From Betaproteobacteria bacterium (GTDB lineage: Bacteria > Pseudomonadota > Gammaproteobacteria > Burkholderiales > Casimicrobiaceae), in assembly GCA_005888955.1 (NCBI GenBank), contig VBCS01000230.1, positions 1 through 7,223 of the forward strand: DNA of 7,223 nt. Reading direction: 5' to 3'. Within the stretch, counting starts at the first letter, position 1, and every line of letters starts with the position of its first letter. Shown here in pieces: positions 1-6,717 of this stretch. Made by a program: the position numbers and the translations under genes. The notes under the pieces were generated by a model. The model was given only the letters and a program-made list of their open reading frames with translations, ran no database searches and was not told where the DNA came from.

Positions 1-1
1 G

Positions 2-289
2 TTTGCCGCTACAGAATGCATCGACCCGAGCGAAGACCTGCGACGCCAGCATACGGCGCTGGAGAAGATGGGCTGCAAGCTTTCGCCGGCGCTGCGGACG
101 GGCGCGACGTATATCTATACGGCGGACTGCAGCGTCAAGCTGCCGTCGGGCGCCGTAGCGTTCAGCACGACCTCGGTGCTTACGGCCGAGAGCGACATCG
201 CCTATCGGATCGAGAATCGCCTGACGAGCCAGGGCGGAACGACAAACGAATCGATCACCGCGCAGCGAGTTGCAGATTGCGCCAAATAG
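2..289 (+). CDS. DUF3617-like protein, C-terminal part (5' end outside window)
   Basis: The frame is open from the window edge and ends at TAG 287-289, giving 95 residues of a truncated protein. It begins FAATECIDPSED and has a Cys early (TECIDP), a second Cys after about 25 residues (KMGCKLS), then a G-x-x-Y-x-Y segment followed by a third Cys (ADCSV). This Cys spacing around a Gly/Tyr strand, followed by a Ser/Thr-rich beta-type tail ending in DCAK, is the pattern I associate with DUF3617, a family of small exported proteins of unknown function. The signal peptide and start codon lie upstream of the window and cannot be checked. The stop lies 8 nt before the start of the AllA-family gene, so the two may be co-transcribed, although their functions have no obvious link. 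The family call is by pattern recognition only. Confidence 0.6.
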   Translation, partial: FAATECIDPSEDLRRQHTALEKMGCKLSPALRTGATYIYTADCSVKLPSGAVAFSTTSVLTAESDIAYRIENRLTSQGGTTNESITAQRVADCAK

Positions 290-297
290 ACGCTGCC

Positions 298-969
298 ATG
301 CGCAACGACGCTGTCGCGGAAGCGAGCGCGGCCCGCGTGTTCGATTATCTCGATCCGGCGCTGCCCGCGGGCCTGCGGCACGTTGCCATGCACGTCGTCG
401 ATGCTGCTTCCGACACGCTGCAGGGTTATGGCGAGCTTGTCGACGATCCCCATGGGCGCGCGATCGAGATCGTGCGCTGGCCCGCGCAGGGCTGGCGCCC
501 GGTCGATGCGGACACCGGCGATCAGGGCGGCACGGTCGAAGGCGTGTTCGTCAGCGAGTGGCGGGGCGACATACTATTCGGCCGTAACGACGCTGTCGGC
601 GGCGAGTACATTCTGGCATATGCGACCGATCCAACGATTGCCGACGCGACTCACCGGCGCGAGCCGGAGCGGATCCTCCTCTGGCACGCGAATTACCATC
701 CCGATGGCGGCCAGCTCTTTTTTCCGCTCGATGCGGCACCCTTCGTCGTGCCGCTCGCGCTGCCGGGCGATGACGTCAGGCCGGAGAGCTTCGTGTGCTT
801 CCGCTTCGACGGCAGCAAGGGACTCTACCTGCATCCGAACGTCTGGCACGAGGGCGTGTTCGGCGTTTCCGGGATGCAGCGCTTTTTCGACAAGCAAGGC
901 GCCGATCACGCCCGCGTATCGGTCGACTTCGCGCGCGAATTCGGCTGCCTGCTCGAAGCGCCGCTGTAG
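298..969 (+). CDS. Ureidoglycolate lyase (AllA)-family protein, long form
   Basis: This 223-residue protein has its AllA core in the C-terminal half. H130 and the HPDGGQ segment at 134-139, the P-F-V-V-P-L-A-L-P-G-D-D strand at 148-159 and the HPNVWHEGVF block at 179-188 line up with the HPLGTQ, VFVVVVALGDD and HRNVWHHPLF blocks of E. coli AllA. AllA releases urea and glyoxylate from ureidoglycolate in purine/allantoin breakdown. E. coli AllA is about 160 residues, so roughly 60 extra residues sit at the N-terminus, including IEIVRWPAQGWRP (57-69). The same frame is open back to position 16, but it overlaps the DUF3617-like gene there. ATG 298 is the first start after that gene's stop and is preferred, although no clear Shine-Dalgarno is visible. 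No other allantoin or ureide gene is in the window, so the substrate is uncertain. The fold assignment is firm; lyase activity is inferred. Confidence 0.85.
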   Translation: MRNDAVAEASAARVFDYLDPALPAGLRHVAMHVVDAASDTLQGYGELVDDPHGRAIEIVRWPAQGWRPVDADTGDQGGTVEGVFVSEWRGDILFGRNDAVGGEYILAYATDPTIADATHRREPERILLWHANYHPDGGQLFFPLDAAPFVVPLALPGDDVRPESFVCFRFDGSKGLYLHPNVWHEGVFGVSGMQRFFDKQGADHARVSVDFAREFGCLLEAPL

Positions 970-982
970 TCCTACGCTTCGA
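953..982. terminator. Inverted repeat spanning two convergent stop codons; possible terminator
   Basis: TCGAAGCG at 953-960 and CGCTTCGA at 975-982 form a perfect 8-bp stem. The 14-nt loop contains the TAG of the AllA-family gene and the complementary TAG of the RidA-family gene. Only a short T run (983-985, within gatttcc) follows on the plus strand, and there is no T tract on the minus strand. A terminator function is therefore an inference from position, and would be better for the plus strand. Confidence 0.35.
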
Positions 983-1454
983 TTTCCACTTCCGCCTCGA
1001 TCTCGACCGGAATGTTGAACGGCAATTCCGCCATGCCAACCGCGGATCGGCAATGTTTGCCGGCGTCGGGTCCGTAAAGCTCCAGAATCAGATCCGAAAA
1101 GCCGTTGATGACCGCGGGCTGCTGCGTGAATCCCGGCGCGGAGGCGACCATGGCGAACACGCGTACCCACGCCTGCACTCGGTCGAGGTCGCCCAACTCG
1201 CGCTGCAGACTGCCCAGGATCGACAGCGCGGTCAGGCGCGCGGCGCGATATCCCTCCTCGACGCCGAGCTCGCGCCCGAGCTTGCCCAGCGGCAGCGCGA
1301 GCGAGCCGTCGGGATTCTGCGGTCCGTGGCCCGACACCAGCGCGCGATTGCCGCGCACGCACACGAACGCGAACGGCAGGCGCACACCGGCCGGCGGCGT
1401 CACCGGTCCCGGCAGCGCGAGCCCGAGTTGCCGCAGACGGGCCTCGATCTGCAT
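972..1454 (-). CDS. RidA (YjgF/YER057c/UK114)-family protein
   Basis: This 160-residue protein is longer than canonical RidA (about 128 residues) and fits the subfamily with an N-terminal extension starting EARLRQLGL. Visible blocks are VSGHGPQNPDG (40-50), a helix region YRAARLTALSILGSLQRELG (69-88), VRVFAMVASAPGFTQQPAVINGFSDL (97-122) and a C-terminal strand with R136-S137 and E151-I-E. R136 and E151 have the same 15-residue spacing as R105 and E120 of canonical RidA, the residues that bind the carboxylate and act on the enamine/imine, so 2-iminoacid deaminase-type chemistry is plausible. Subfamily members have mostly unproven substrates. The start at 1454 matches the family's N-terminus and lies 14 nt after the dctA stop, suggesting co-transcription. 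The same frame stays open across dctA, but that stretch is a shadow of the transporter gene. Confidence 0.88.
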   Translation of the reverse strand: MQIEARLRQLGLALPGPVTPPAGVRLPFAFVCVRGNRALVSGHGPQNPDGSLALPLGKLGRELGVEEGYRAARLTALSILGSLQRELGDLDRVQAWVRVFAMVASAPGFTQQPAVINGFSDLILELYGPDAGKHCRSAVGMAELPFNIPVEIEAEVEIEA

Positions 1455-1468
1455 CGCGCGAGCACCCG

Positions 1469-2791
1469 TCAGGCCGGCTTTTCCGCCGCCTTGGCCGCGG
1501 CATGCTTGAGCCGCGCTTCTTCCTCGAGCTCCTCTTCGACGTCGCGGCGCAATCCCCGCTCCATCTGCTGGTGATCGAGCTCTTTTTCCCACTTCGACAC
1601 GACGATGGTCGCCACACCGTTGCCGATCAGATTGGTAAGCGCGCGCGCCTCGGACATGAAGCGGTCGACACCGAGGATGAGCGCCAGACCCGCGACGGGA
1701 ATCGTCGGCACTGAGGACAGTGTCGCCGCGAGCACGATGAAGCCGCTGCCGGTGACGCCGGAGGCACCCTTGGACGTCAACAGCAGCACGGCGAGGATCG
1801 TCAGTTGCTGGAACAGGGTGAGCTCGGTGTTGGTCGCCTGAGCGATGAATACCGCCGCCATGGTCAGATAGATCGACGTCCCGTCCAGGTTGAACGAATA
1901 ACCGGCGGGGATCACCAGCCCGACCACCGATTTCGAGCAGCCGAGCTTTTCCATCTTGGCCATCATGCGCGGCAGCACCGATTCCGACGAGGACGTGCCG
2001 AGCACGATCAGCAATTCCTCCTTGATGTACGCGATGAAGCGAATGATGGAAAAGCCGGCCCATCGCGCGATGAGGCCGAGCACGACGAAGATGAACAGCA
2101 GGCAGGTGAAGTAGAAGCTTCCCATCAGCTTGGCGAGCGGCACCAGCGAGGCGACGCCGTATTTGCCGATGGTGAACGCCATCGCGCCGAAGGCGCCGAT
2201 CGGCGCCGCGCGCATGATGAAGCCGACGACGATGAAAAGCGCGTGCGCGAACTCGTCGATGAAGCGCACGACCGGCTTCCCCTTCTGGCCCGCCGAGGCA
2301 AGCGCCAGGCCGAACAGCACCGAGAAGAGCAGCACCTGCAGGATCTCTCCCTTCGCAAAGGCGTCGACGACGGTGTTCGGGATCACGTTCATGAGAAAGT
2401 CGACGGTGCTCTGCGACTTGGCCGCGGTCGTGTAACTCGCGATGTTCTTGGTATCGATGCTCGCCGGATCGGCGTTGAAGCCGACGCCGGGCTTGAGCGT
2501 GTTGACGACGAGGAGGCCGATGATCAGCGCGAGCGTGCTGACGACCTCGAAGTAGAGGAGCGCCTTGCCGCCGACCCGCCCGACCTTTTTCATGTCCTCC
2601 ATGCCGGCGATGCCGGTGACGACGGTGCAGAAGATGATCGGGGCGATGATCATCTTGATGAGCTTGATGAACGCGTCGCCGAACGGCTTCATCGCTTCGC
2701 CGGTCTCGGGCCAGAAATGGCCGAGGATGATCCCGCAGACGATCGCGAACAGCACCTGCGCGTAGAGATGCTTGTAGAGCGGCTTTTTCAT
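1469..2791 (-). CDS. dctA: C4-dicarboxylate/proton (or sodium) symporter DctA
   Basis: This 440-residue inner-membrane transporter of the dicarboxylate/amino acid:cation symporter (DAACS) family imports succinate, fumarate and malate. N-terminal hydrophobic segments lie at about 8-27, 42-62, 76-98, 148-168, 184-204 and 224-245. The re-entrant hairpin HP1 carries the serine-rich TSSSES motif (266-271). The next helix carries GYSFNLDGTS (297-306), then HP2 has SKGASGVTGSGF (340-351), and the last helix has GVDRFMSEARALTNLIGNG (374-392) with D376, R383, N387 and N391. These are the cation- and substrate-site motifs of the family, and VDRFMSEARALTN is typical of DctA rather than glutamate carriers. 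The tail (about 401-440) is charged and probably cytoplasmic. E. coli DctA is 428 residues, so this looks full length. A GGGGGA Shine-Dalgarno lies 6 nt before ATG 2791. The RidA-like gene follows at 14 nt, and the rraA-like gene ends 115 nt upstream. Confidence 0.96.
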   Translation of the reverse strand: MKKPLYKHLYAQVLFAIVCGIILGHFWPETGEAMKPFGDAFIKLIKMIIAPIIFCTVVTGIAGMEDMKKVGRVGGKALLYFEVVSTLALIIGLLVVNTLKPGVGFNADPASIDTKNIASYTTAAKSQSTVDFLMNVIPNTVVDAFAKGEILQVLLFSVLFGLALASAGQKGKPVVRFIDEFAHALFIVVGFIMRAAPIGAFGAMAFTIGKYGVASLVPLAKLMGSFYFTCLLFIFVVLGLIARWAGFSIIRFIAYIKEELLIVLGTSSSESVLPRMMAKMEKLGCSKSVVGLVIPAGYSFNLDGTSIYLTMAAVFIAQATNTELTLFQQLTILAVLLLTSKGASGVTGSGFIVLAATLSSVPTIPVAGLALILGVDRFMSEARALTNLIGNGVATIVVSKWEKELDHQQMERGLRRDVEEELEEEARLKHAAAKAAEKPA

Positions 2792-2839
2792 GGCGTTTCC
2801 CCCGGATTGCCGGCGTTTCGCTGCGGACGGACTGCATTG

Positions 2840-2900
2840 CCGGCCGGCAGCGGCCGGACGAGCATGCGGTCGCCAGTGTAACGCGGCGGCCGCGGCCGCG
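2840..2900 (-). other. Two GC-only hairpins between the rraA-like gene and dctA
   Basis: The 115-nt gap contains two strong inverted repeats. CGCGGC at 2882-2887 pairs with GCCGCG at 2895-2900 and includes the 14-nt self-complementary core 2886-2899. CCGGCC at 2840-2845 pairs with GGCCGG at 2852-2857. On the minus strand the first lies just after the rraA-like stop and the second in the dctA leader. Neither is followed by a U run, so they are not textbook terminators. They could pause polymerase, protect an mRNA 3' end or affect dctA leader folding. A weak -10-like TACACT (minus strand, 2880-2875) lies between them without a convincing -35. Confidence 0.3.
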
Positions 2901-2906
2901 CTTCTT

Positions 2907-3554
2907 TCAGAACTTGCCGTACTTGTTGTAAGCCGCGACCGGATCCATCCCGTCGATCAGCGCGCGGCGCATGTCGCTTTCGGTCGCAACGACCTCCTCG
3001 GTCCTGGCGACGACCTCGCCTGCAATCGCGGCCGGAATGACAACGACGCCGTCGCGGTCGCCGAGCACGTAGTCGCCGCTCGCGACGGTGACTGCGCCGA
3101 TTGTCACCGGCTCGCCGAAACGATCCGGCACCCAGCGCGCGACGATATCCGCTGGCGTGAGAAACGCACAGAACACCGGGAAGCCCTGCTCGACCACCAG
3201 TTCGGTGTCGCGCGAGCCGCCGTCGACGACGAAGCCGAGGATGCCGCGCGCCTTGAGCGTATGCGCCGACAGCTCGCCCATCAGCGCGACCTCGTGGTTG
3301 TTCGGCTGGCAGACGATCACGTGTTGCGCAGGCGCTTTGGCAAGCAGGGTGCACCAGCCCAGCAGCGTGTCGTGACGGGTCTTAGTGCGATCGAGGTGTC
3401 CTGCGACCGTCCACGCCGGCCCGGCAAGCCTCATTTCCGGCGCAATCGACTTGATCGCGGGAGGCAACACGATGTTTTCGTGGCCCATCATGCGCAGCAC
3501 GTCGTGGACCGCGCCCGTGTAGCACCGCGCCAGCCGCTCCGTAAGCTTGTCCAT
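2907..3554 (-). CDS. RraA-family protein (HMG/CHA aldolase / oxaloacetate decarboxylase-like)
   Basis: This 215-residue protein belongs to the RraA-like fold. The region 93-119 holds GELSAHTLKARG, then VVDGGSRDTE, with E94 separated from R115-D116 by 20 residues. This matches the D/E-X20-R-D metal- and substrate-binding motif of class II 4-hydroxy-4-methyl-2-oxoglutarate aldolases. The C-terminal VLGDRDGVVVIP (163-174) is the other family signature. Family enzymes cleave 4-hydroxy-4-methyl-2-oxoglutarate or 4-carboxy-4-hydroxy-2-oxoadipate with Mg2+ and often decarboxylate oxaloacetate. The E. coli namesake instead binds RNase E, which is less likely for this branch. The start at 3554 lies 14 nt after the radical SAM gene's stop. 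Its ribosome site is weak, so translation may depend on coupling. It sits upstream of dctA, which fits a C4/oxo-acid role, though no aromatic-degradation gene is present to fix the substrate. Confidence 0.85.
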   Translation of the reverse strand: MDKLTERLARCYTGAVHDVLRMMGHENIVLPPAIKSIAPEMRLAGPAWTVAGHLDRTKTRHDTLLGWCTLLAKAPAQHVIVCQPNNHEVALMGELSAHTLKARGILGFVVDGGSRDTELVVEQGFPVFCAFLTPADIVARWVPDRFGEPVTIGAVTVASGDYVLGDRDGVVVIPAAIAGEVVARTEEVVATESDMRRALIDGMDPVAAYNKYGKF

Positions 3555-3568
3555 TGCGCTTTTTTAGT

Positions 3569-4672
3569 TCAGGCGAACAGATCGAGCTGACCGCCTGCGC
3601 CTCGCGCCTTGGGCGGGCGGAAACGCGTCGTGTCCAAGTGCAGCGTGCGATCCTCGTTGAGCCCAAGCCGTTTGCACGCGAGCTCGAAGCGCCTGGCGAT
3701 CAGGTCGGCAAACAGTCCCTGCCCGCGCATGCGCGAGCCGAACGCGGGATCGTTGTCGCGGCCACCGCGCATCTGCTGCACGAGGCTCATCACATGCTCG
3801 GCGCGCAGCGGGTAGTGCTGCGCGAGCCAGTCGCGGAAGAGGTCTTTCACCTCGTAAGGCAGCCGCAGCATGACCCACGTCGCCATGCGCGCGCCGTGCT
3901 CCGCCGCCGCTTCGAGGATCGCTTCCAGATCCTTGTCGGTCAGCTGCGGAATCACCGGCGCGACACTGACGCCGACGGGCACCCCGGCGTCGGAGAGCGC
4001 TTTGATCATCTCCAGCCGCCGCTGCGGCGAAGGCGCGCGGGGATCGAGCTTGCGCGCGAGCTCGCGGTCGAGCATTGCGATGGAAACGTACACCCGTGCG
4101 AGATTCTTGGCCGCCATCGGCGCGAGCAGATCGAGGTCGCGCAGAATGAGCACGCCCTTGGTCGTGATCGTCAGCGGATGTTCGCACTCGGCGAGCACCT
4201 CGATCACTTGGCGCGTGACCTTCCACTCGCGCTCGATCGGTTGGTAGGGATCGGTGTTGGTGCCGAGCGCGATCGGCTCGCAGCGGTAGCCGGGATGCGC
4301 CAGTTCGGTGCGCAGCAGGGCGGCGGCATTCGGCTTGGCGAAGAGCTTCGTCTCGAAGTCGAGCCCCGGCGAGAGATCGAGATATGCATGCGAGGGCCGC
4401 GCGTAGCAATAAATGCAGCCGTGCTCACAACCCTGGTAGGGGTTGATCGATTGCGTGAACGGAATGTCGGGCGAATCGTTGCGGGCGATGATCGTTCGCG
4501 CCTTCTGGATCGACACGGTCGTCTTGAGCGGCGGCGGCTCGTCATCGCTCGGGGTGCCTTCCGGCGGCGTCCAGCCGTCATCGACCGCCTCGCGTGCGTC
4601 GCGACGAAAGCGGTTGGCGGGATTGAAGGTCGCGCCGCGCCCTTTGTGTGCGTGCGGCGGTGCTGCTGCCAT
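3569..4672 (-). CDS. PA0069-family radical SAM protein (SplB-like)
   Basis: This 367-residue protein carries the radical SAM [4Fe-4S] motif C82-x3-C86-x2-C89 (GCEHGCIYCYARPSH). It is followed by the family block GTNTDPYQPIE (137-147), a TITTKG strand (168-173) and VYVSIAMLD (194-202). These are the signatures of the stand-alone proteins annotated as PA0069-family and related to spore photoproduct lyase SplB. The N-terminus is a basic, disordered-looking stretch (MAAAPPHAHKGRGATFNPANRF) also typical of the group; the C-terminus ends GGQLDLFA. The length is normal for the family. Physiological function is unknown. SplB relatives repair a thymine dimer, but this should not be assumed here. An AAAGGG ribosome site lies 6 nt before ATG 4672. 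It follows osmC by 23 nt, so co-expression with osmC is likely. Confidence 0.9.
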   Translation of the reverse strand: MAAAPPHAHKGRGATFNPANRFRRDAREAVDDGWTPPEGTPSDDEPPPLKTTVSIQKARTIIARNDSPDIPFTQSINPYQGCEHGCIYCYARPSHAYLDLSPGLDFETKLFAKPNAAALLRTELAHPGYRCEPIALGTNTDPYQPIEREWKVTRQVIEVLAECEHPLTITTKGVLILRDLDLLAPMAAKNLARVYVSIAMLDRELARKLDPRAPSPQRRLEMIKALSDAGVPVGVSVAPVIPQLTDKDLEAILEAAAEHGARMATWVMLRLPYEVKDLFRDWLAQHYPLRAEHVMSLVQQMRGGRDNDPAFGSRMRGQGLFADLIARRFELACKRLGLNEDRTLHLDTTRFRPPKARGAGGQLDLFA

Positions 4673-4695
4673 CGAGCCCTTTCTCGCTACAGGTC

Positions 4696-5121
4696 CTATC
4701 CCACCAGCTTCGCGTCCATCGAGATATTCGCGTTGAGCACGCGCGATACCGGACAGTTAGCCTTGGCGTTCGCGGCGACCTCGGCAAACTTCGCCGCATC
4801 GATCTTCGGCACCCGCGCCCGCGTCGTCAGGTGAATCGAGGTGATCGTCCAGTTGCCGTTGACCTGATCCATCGTCAGCGCGGCCTCGGTGTCGATCGCA
4901 TCCGCCGTAAAGCCGGCGTTGTTGAGCATGAACGAAAGCGCCATCGTGAAGCAGCCGGCGTGCGCCGCCGCGATCAGCTCCTCGGGATTGGTTCCCTTGC
5001 CGTCGCCGAAGCGGGCGACGAATGAGAACGGCGTGTCCTTGAGGGTACCGCTCTGGGTCGCAATCGTTCCCGCGCCTTCCTTCGCGGTGCCCTGCCAGCG
5101 GGCGGAGGCTTTGCGCTGCAT
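4696..5121 (-). CDS. osmC: OsmC-family organic hydroperoxide reductase
   Basis: This 141-residue protein is collinear with E. coli OsmC almost from end to end. Key residues are R37, E47 (in KGTNPEEL, 42-49), the peroxidatic Cys C57 (AAHAGCF) and the resolving Cys C123 (ANCPVS). They correspond to R39, E49, C59 and C125 of E. coli OsmC. The enzyme is a cytoplasmic thiol peroxidase that reduces organic hydroperoxides. The KGTNPEELIAAAHAGCFTMALS stretch and the CPVSRVL end favour the OsmC branch over Ohr. The ribosome site AAGGAG lies 6 nt before ATG 5121, and a good sigma-70-type promoter lies just upstream. It is the first gene of the minus-strand run and divergent from metY. Confidence 0.94.
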   Translation of the reverse strand: MQRKASARWQGTAKEGAGTIATQSGTLKDTPFSFVARFGDGKGTNPEELIAAAHAGCFTMALSFMLNNAGFTADAIDTEAALTMDQVNGNWTITSIHLTTRARVPKIDAAKFAEVAANAKANCPVSRVLNANISMDAKLVG

Positions 5122-5157
5122 CTTGGTCTCCTTGAGTGGTTGCCCTTCTGAACGCGC

Positions 5158-5186
5158 AGTTTAGGCCCACGCGAGCGTCGCGCCAA
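5158..5186 (-). promoter_or_regulatory. Predicted sigma-70 promoter of osmC
   Basis: On the minus strand, TTGGCG (5186-5181) and TAAACT (5163-5158) are separated by exactly 17 nt, each matching four of six consensus bases. Transcription would start near 5151, leaving a leader of about 30 nt with the AAGGAG ribosome site before ATG 5121. No OxyR or RpoS-specific element could be recognised. Confidence 0.5.
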
Positions 5187-5201
5187 GTGGCGTCGGCCTC
5201 G

Positions 5202-5228
5202 CTGACGGTGCCGCCGATGCGCTACCAT
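5202..5228 (+). promoter_or_regulatory. Weak candidate promoter of metY
   Basis: CTGACG (5202-5207) and TACCAT (5223-5228) resemble -35 and -10 boxes (four of six matches each), but the spacer is only 15 nt. The start would be near 5235, giving a leader of about 45 nt. That leaves no room for a SAM riboswitch. It lies back to back with the osmC promoter within the 159-nt divergent region. Confidence 0.25.
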
Positions 5229-5280
5229 AGACAGCGCAAAGCACCGGCGGAAGCGTGCGCCTGTCGCTCCGACGAGACCC

Positions 5281-6582
5281 ATGCCCAAGACAACCCGCTT
5301 CGACACGCTCGCGCTGCACGCTGGCGCGCGGCCCGATCCTGCGACCGGCGCGCGCGCCACGCCGATCTATCAGTCCGCTTCATTCGTTTTCCGCGACAGC
5401 GATCACGCTGCGGCGCTGTTCAACATGGAGCGTGCGGGCCACGTGTACTCGCGCATCTCCAACCCCACGTGCGCGGTGCTCGAGGAGCGGATTAGCGCGC
5501 TCGAAGACGGCGTGGGTGCGATCGCCGTGGCGAGCGGGCAGGCCGCGCTGCATCTCGCCATCGTCACGCTGATGGGAGCGGGCTCGCACATCGTCGCGTC
5601 GCGCTCGCTCTACGGCGGGTCGCATAACCTGCTCGATTTCACGCTGCCCCGGTTCGGCATCGAGACGACGTTCGTCGACCCGCGCGACCTCGACGCCTGG
5701 CGCGCCGCGCTGCGCCCGAATACACGCCTGCTGTTCGGTGAAACGCTGGGCAACCCCGGGCTCGAGGTGCTCGATATCCCGCGCGTGGCGGAGCTCGCGC
5801 ACGAGTACGGCCTGCCTCTGCTCGTCGACTCGACATTCACGACGCCGTACCTGATGCGGCCGTTCGAGCACGGCGCCGACCTCGTCTATCACTCGGCGAC
5901 CAAATTTCTCTCCGGTCACGGCGTGGTCATCGGTGGGCTGCTCGTCGACGGCGGGCGGTTCGACTGGGGAGAGTCGGGCAAGAGCGCCGGAAAATTTCCC
6001 ACGCTGACCGAGCCCTACGCGGGTTTTCACGACATGGTGTTCGCCGACGAGTCGACCACCGCCGCGTTCCTGCTGCGGGCGCGGCGCGAGGGCATCCGCG
6101 ATTTCGGCGCATGCATGGCGCCGATGACGGCATTCCAGATTCTGCAGGGCATCGAGACGCTGCCGTTGCGCATGCAACGCCATGTCGATAACACGCGCAG
6201 GATCGTTGCGTTTCTTGCGGCGCACGAGATGGTCGAGTCCGTTGGCTATCCAGAGTTGCCCGAGCATCCCGATCGCGCGCTCGCGCGCGCGCTGCTGCCG
6301 CGCGGCTGCGGCGCGGTGTTCAGCTTCTCGATCCGGGGCACGCGCGAGCAGGGCCGCAAGTTCATCGAATCGCTCAAGATTTTCTCGCATCTCGCCAACG
6401 TCGGAGATGCCAAGTCGCTGGTCATTCACCCGGCTTCGACGACGCACTTCCGCGTGTCAGCCGAGGATCTCTCTGCCGCCGGCATCACCGAAGGCACGAT
6501 CCGGCTCTCCGTCGGGCTCGAGGACGCCGATGATCTCATCGAAGATCTGAGTCGTGCGCTCTACGCCGCGGGCAAGTCATAG
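5281..6582 (+). CDS. metY: O-acetylhomoserine sulfhydrylase (O-acetylhomoserine aminocarboxypropyltransferase)
   Basis: This 433-residue PLP enzyme of the Cys/Met metabolism (trans-sulfuration) family would convert O-acetyl-L-homoserine and sulfide to L-homocysteine in methionine synthesis. Landmarks are LALHAG (10-15), the PLP-phosphate contact YSRISNPT (56-63), ASGQAALHL (84-92), D183 in LVDSTFTTPY (ring nitrogen), the Schiff-base lysine K208 in HSATKFLSGHG, and VIHPASTTHF with R408 in TIRLSVGLE near the end. The length and the insertion GKFPTLTEPYAGFHDMVF (237-254) fit MetY better than the roughly 390-residue O-succinylhomoserine enzyme MetZ. No in-frame start lies close upstream of ATG 5281. 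Its ribosome site is poor (GACGAG). It is monocistronic as seen: the next intact gene begins 559 bases later. No clear terminator was found, though the palindrome at 6679-6698 could end the transcript. Confidence 0.93.
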   Translation: MPKTTRFDTLALHAGARPDPATGARATPIYQSASFVFRDSDHAAALFNMERAGHVYSRISNPTCAVLEERISALEDGVGAIAVASGQAALHLAIVTLMGAGSHIVASRSLYGGSHNLLDFTLPRFGIETTFVDPRDLDAWRAALRPNTRLLFGETLGNPGLEVLDIPRVAELAHEYGLPLLVDSTFTTPYLMRPFEHGADLVYHSATKFLSGHGVVIGGLLVDGGRFDWGESGKSAGKFPTLTEPYAGFHDMVFADESTTAAFLLRARREGIRDFGACMAPMTAFQILQGIETLPLRMQRHVDNTRRIVAFLAAHEMVESVGYPELPEHPDRALARALLPRGCGAVFSFSIRGTREQGRKFIESLKIFSHLANVGDAKSLVIHPASTTHFRVSAEDLSAAGITEGTIRLSVGLEDADDLIEDLSRALYAAGKS

Positions 6583-6674
6583 TGGCTCGCGTTTCGGCAC
6601 GGGTTCGGCCAACATGTAGCGTGTCTCGGCCGTTGGTCTGATAGCGAGCCTCGCCGACGCTCGTAGAGTCGAGG

Positions 6675-6702
6675 CGTCATTCCCGCGAAGGCGGGAATCC
6701 AG
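6675..6702 (+). repeat. REP/dRS3-like palindrome, upstream copy
   Basis: This is a 28-bp element with flank CGTC, a perfect 8-bp stem ATTCCCGC (6679-6686) / GCGGGAAT (6691-6698), loop GAAG and flank CCAG. Its core fits the neisserial dRS3 pattern ATTCCC-N8-GGGAAT exactly. It ends 15 nt before the GIY-YIG start codon. It may double as a transcription pause or terminator 97 nt after metY. Confidence 0.8.
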
Positions 6703-6717
6703 AGGTTTTGCAATACA

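Noticed and set aside
972..2837. A single 621-residue minus-strand frame joining the RidA-like region to a long upstream stretch
   Set aside because: Upstream of 1454 this frame overlaps dctA, which carries all the transporter motifs. The extra part is Arg/Ala-rich shadow sequence with no family resemblance, so it is not a fusion protein.
2861..2875. Possible sigma-54 promoter for dctA on the minus strand (TGGCG...ATGCT)
   Set aside because: The distance between the GG and GC dinucleotides is one base short of the required spacing, and the -12 element is poor.
1805..2881. Long plus-strand frame (358 residues) opposite dctA
   Set aside because: Highly charged shadow (Asp/Glu/Arg/His-rich) produced by reading a hydrophobic transporter gene backwards.
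3554..4834. Long plus-strand frame (426 residues) opposite the radical SAM gene
   Set aside because: It is antisense to a clearly recognised protein and has the Arg/His/Leu-rich composition typical of high-GC shadows.
5122..5280. SAM riboswitch or other long leader element before metY
   Set aside because: The region is shared with the osmC promoter, and the likely metY leader is only about 45 nt, with no recognisable riboswitch pairing.
6271..6294. CGCG-rich alternating stretch inside metY
   Set aside because: It encodes ordinary residues (D-R-A-L-A-R-A-L) with common high-GC codons, so no separate function is needed to explain it.
5380..6447. Long minus-strand frame (355 residues) opposite metY
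   Set aside because: Antisense to a full-length MetY with intact PLP motifs; no recognisable domain of its own.
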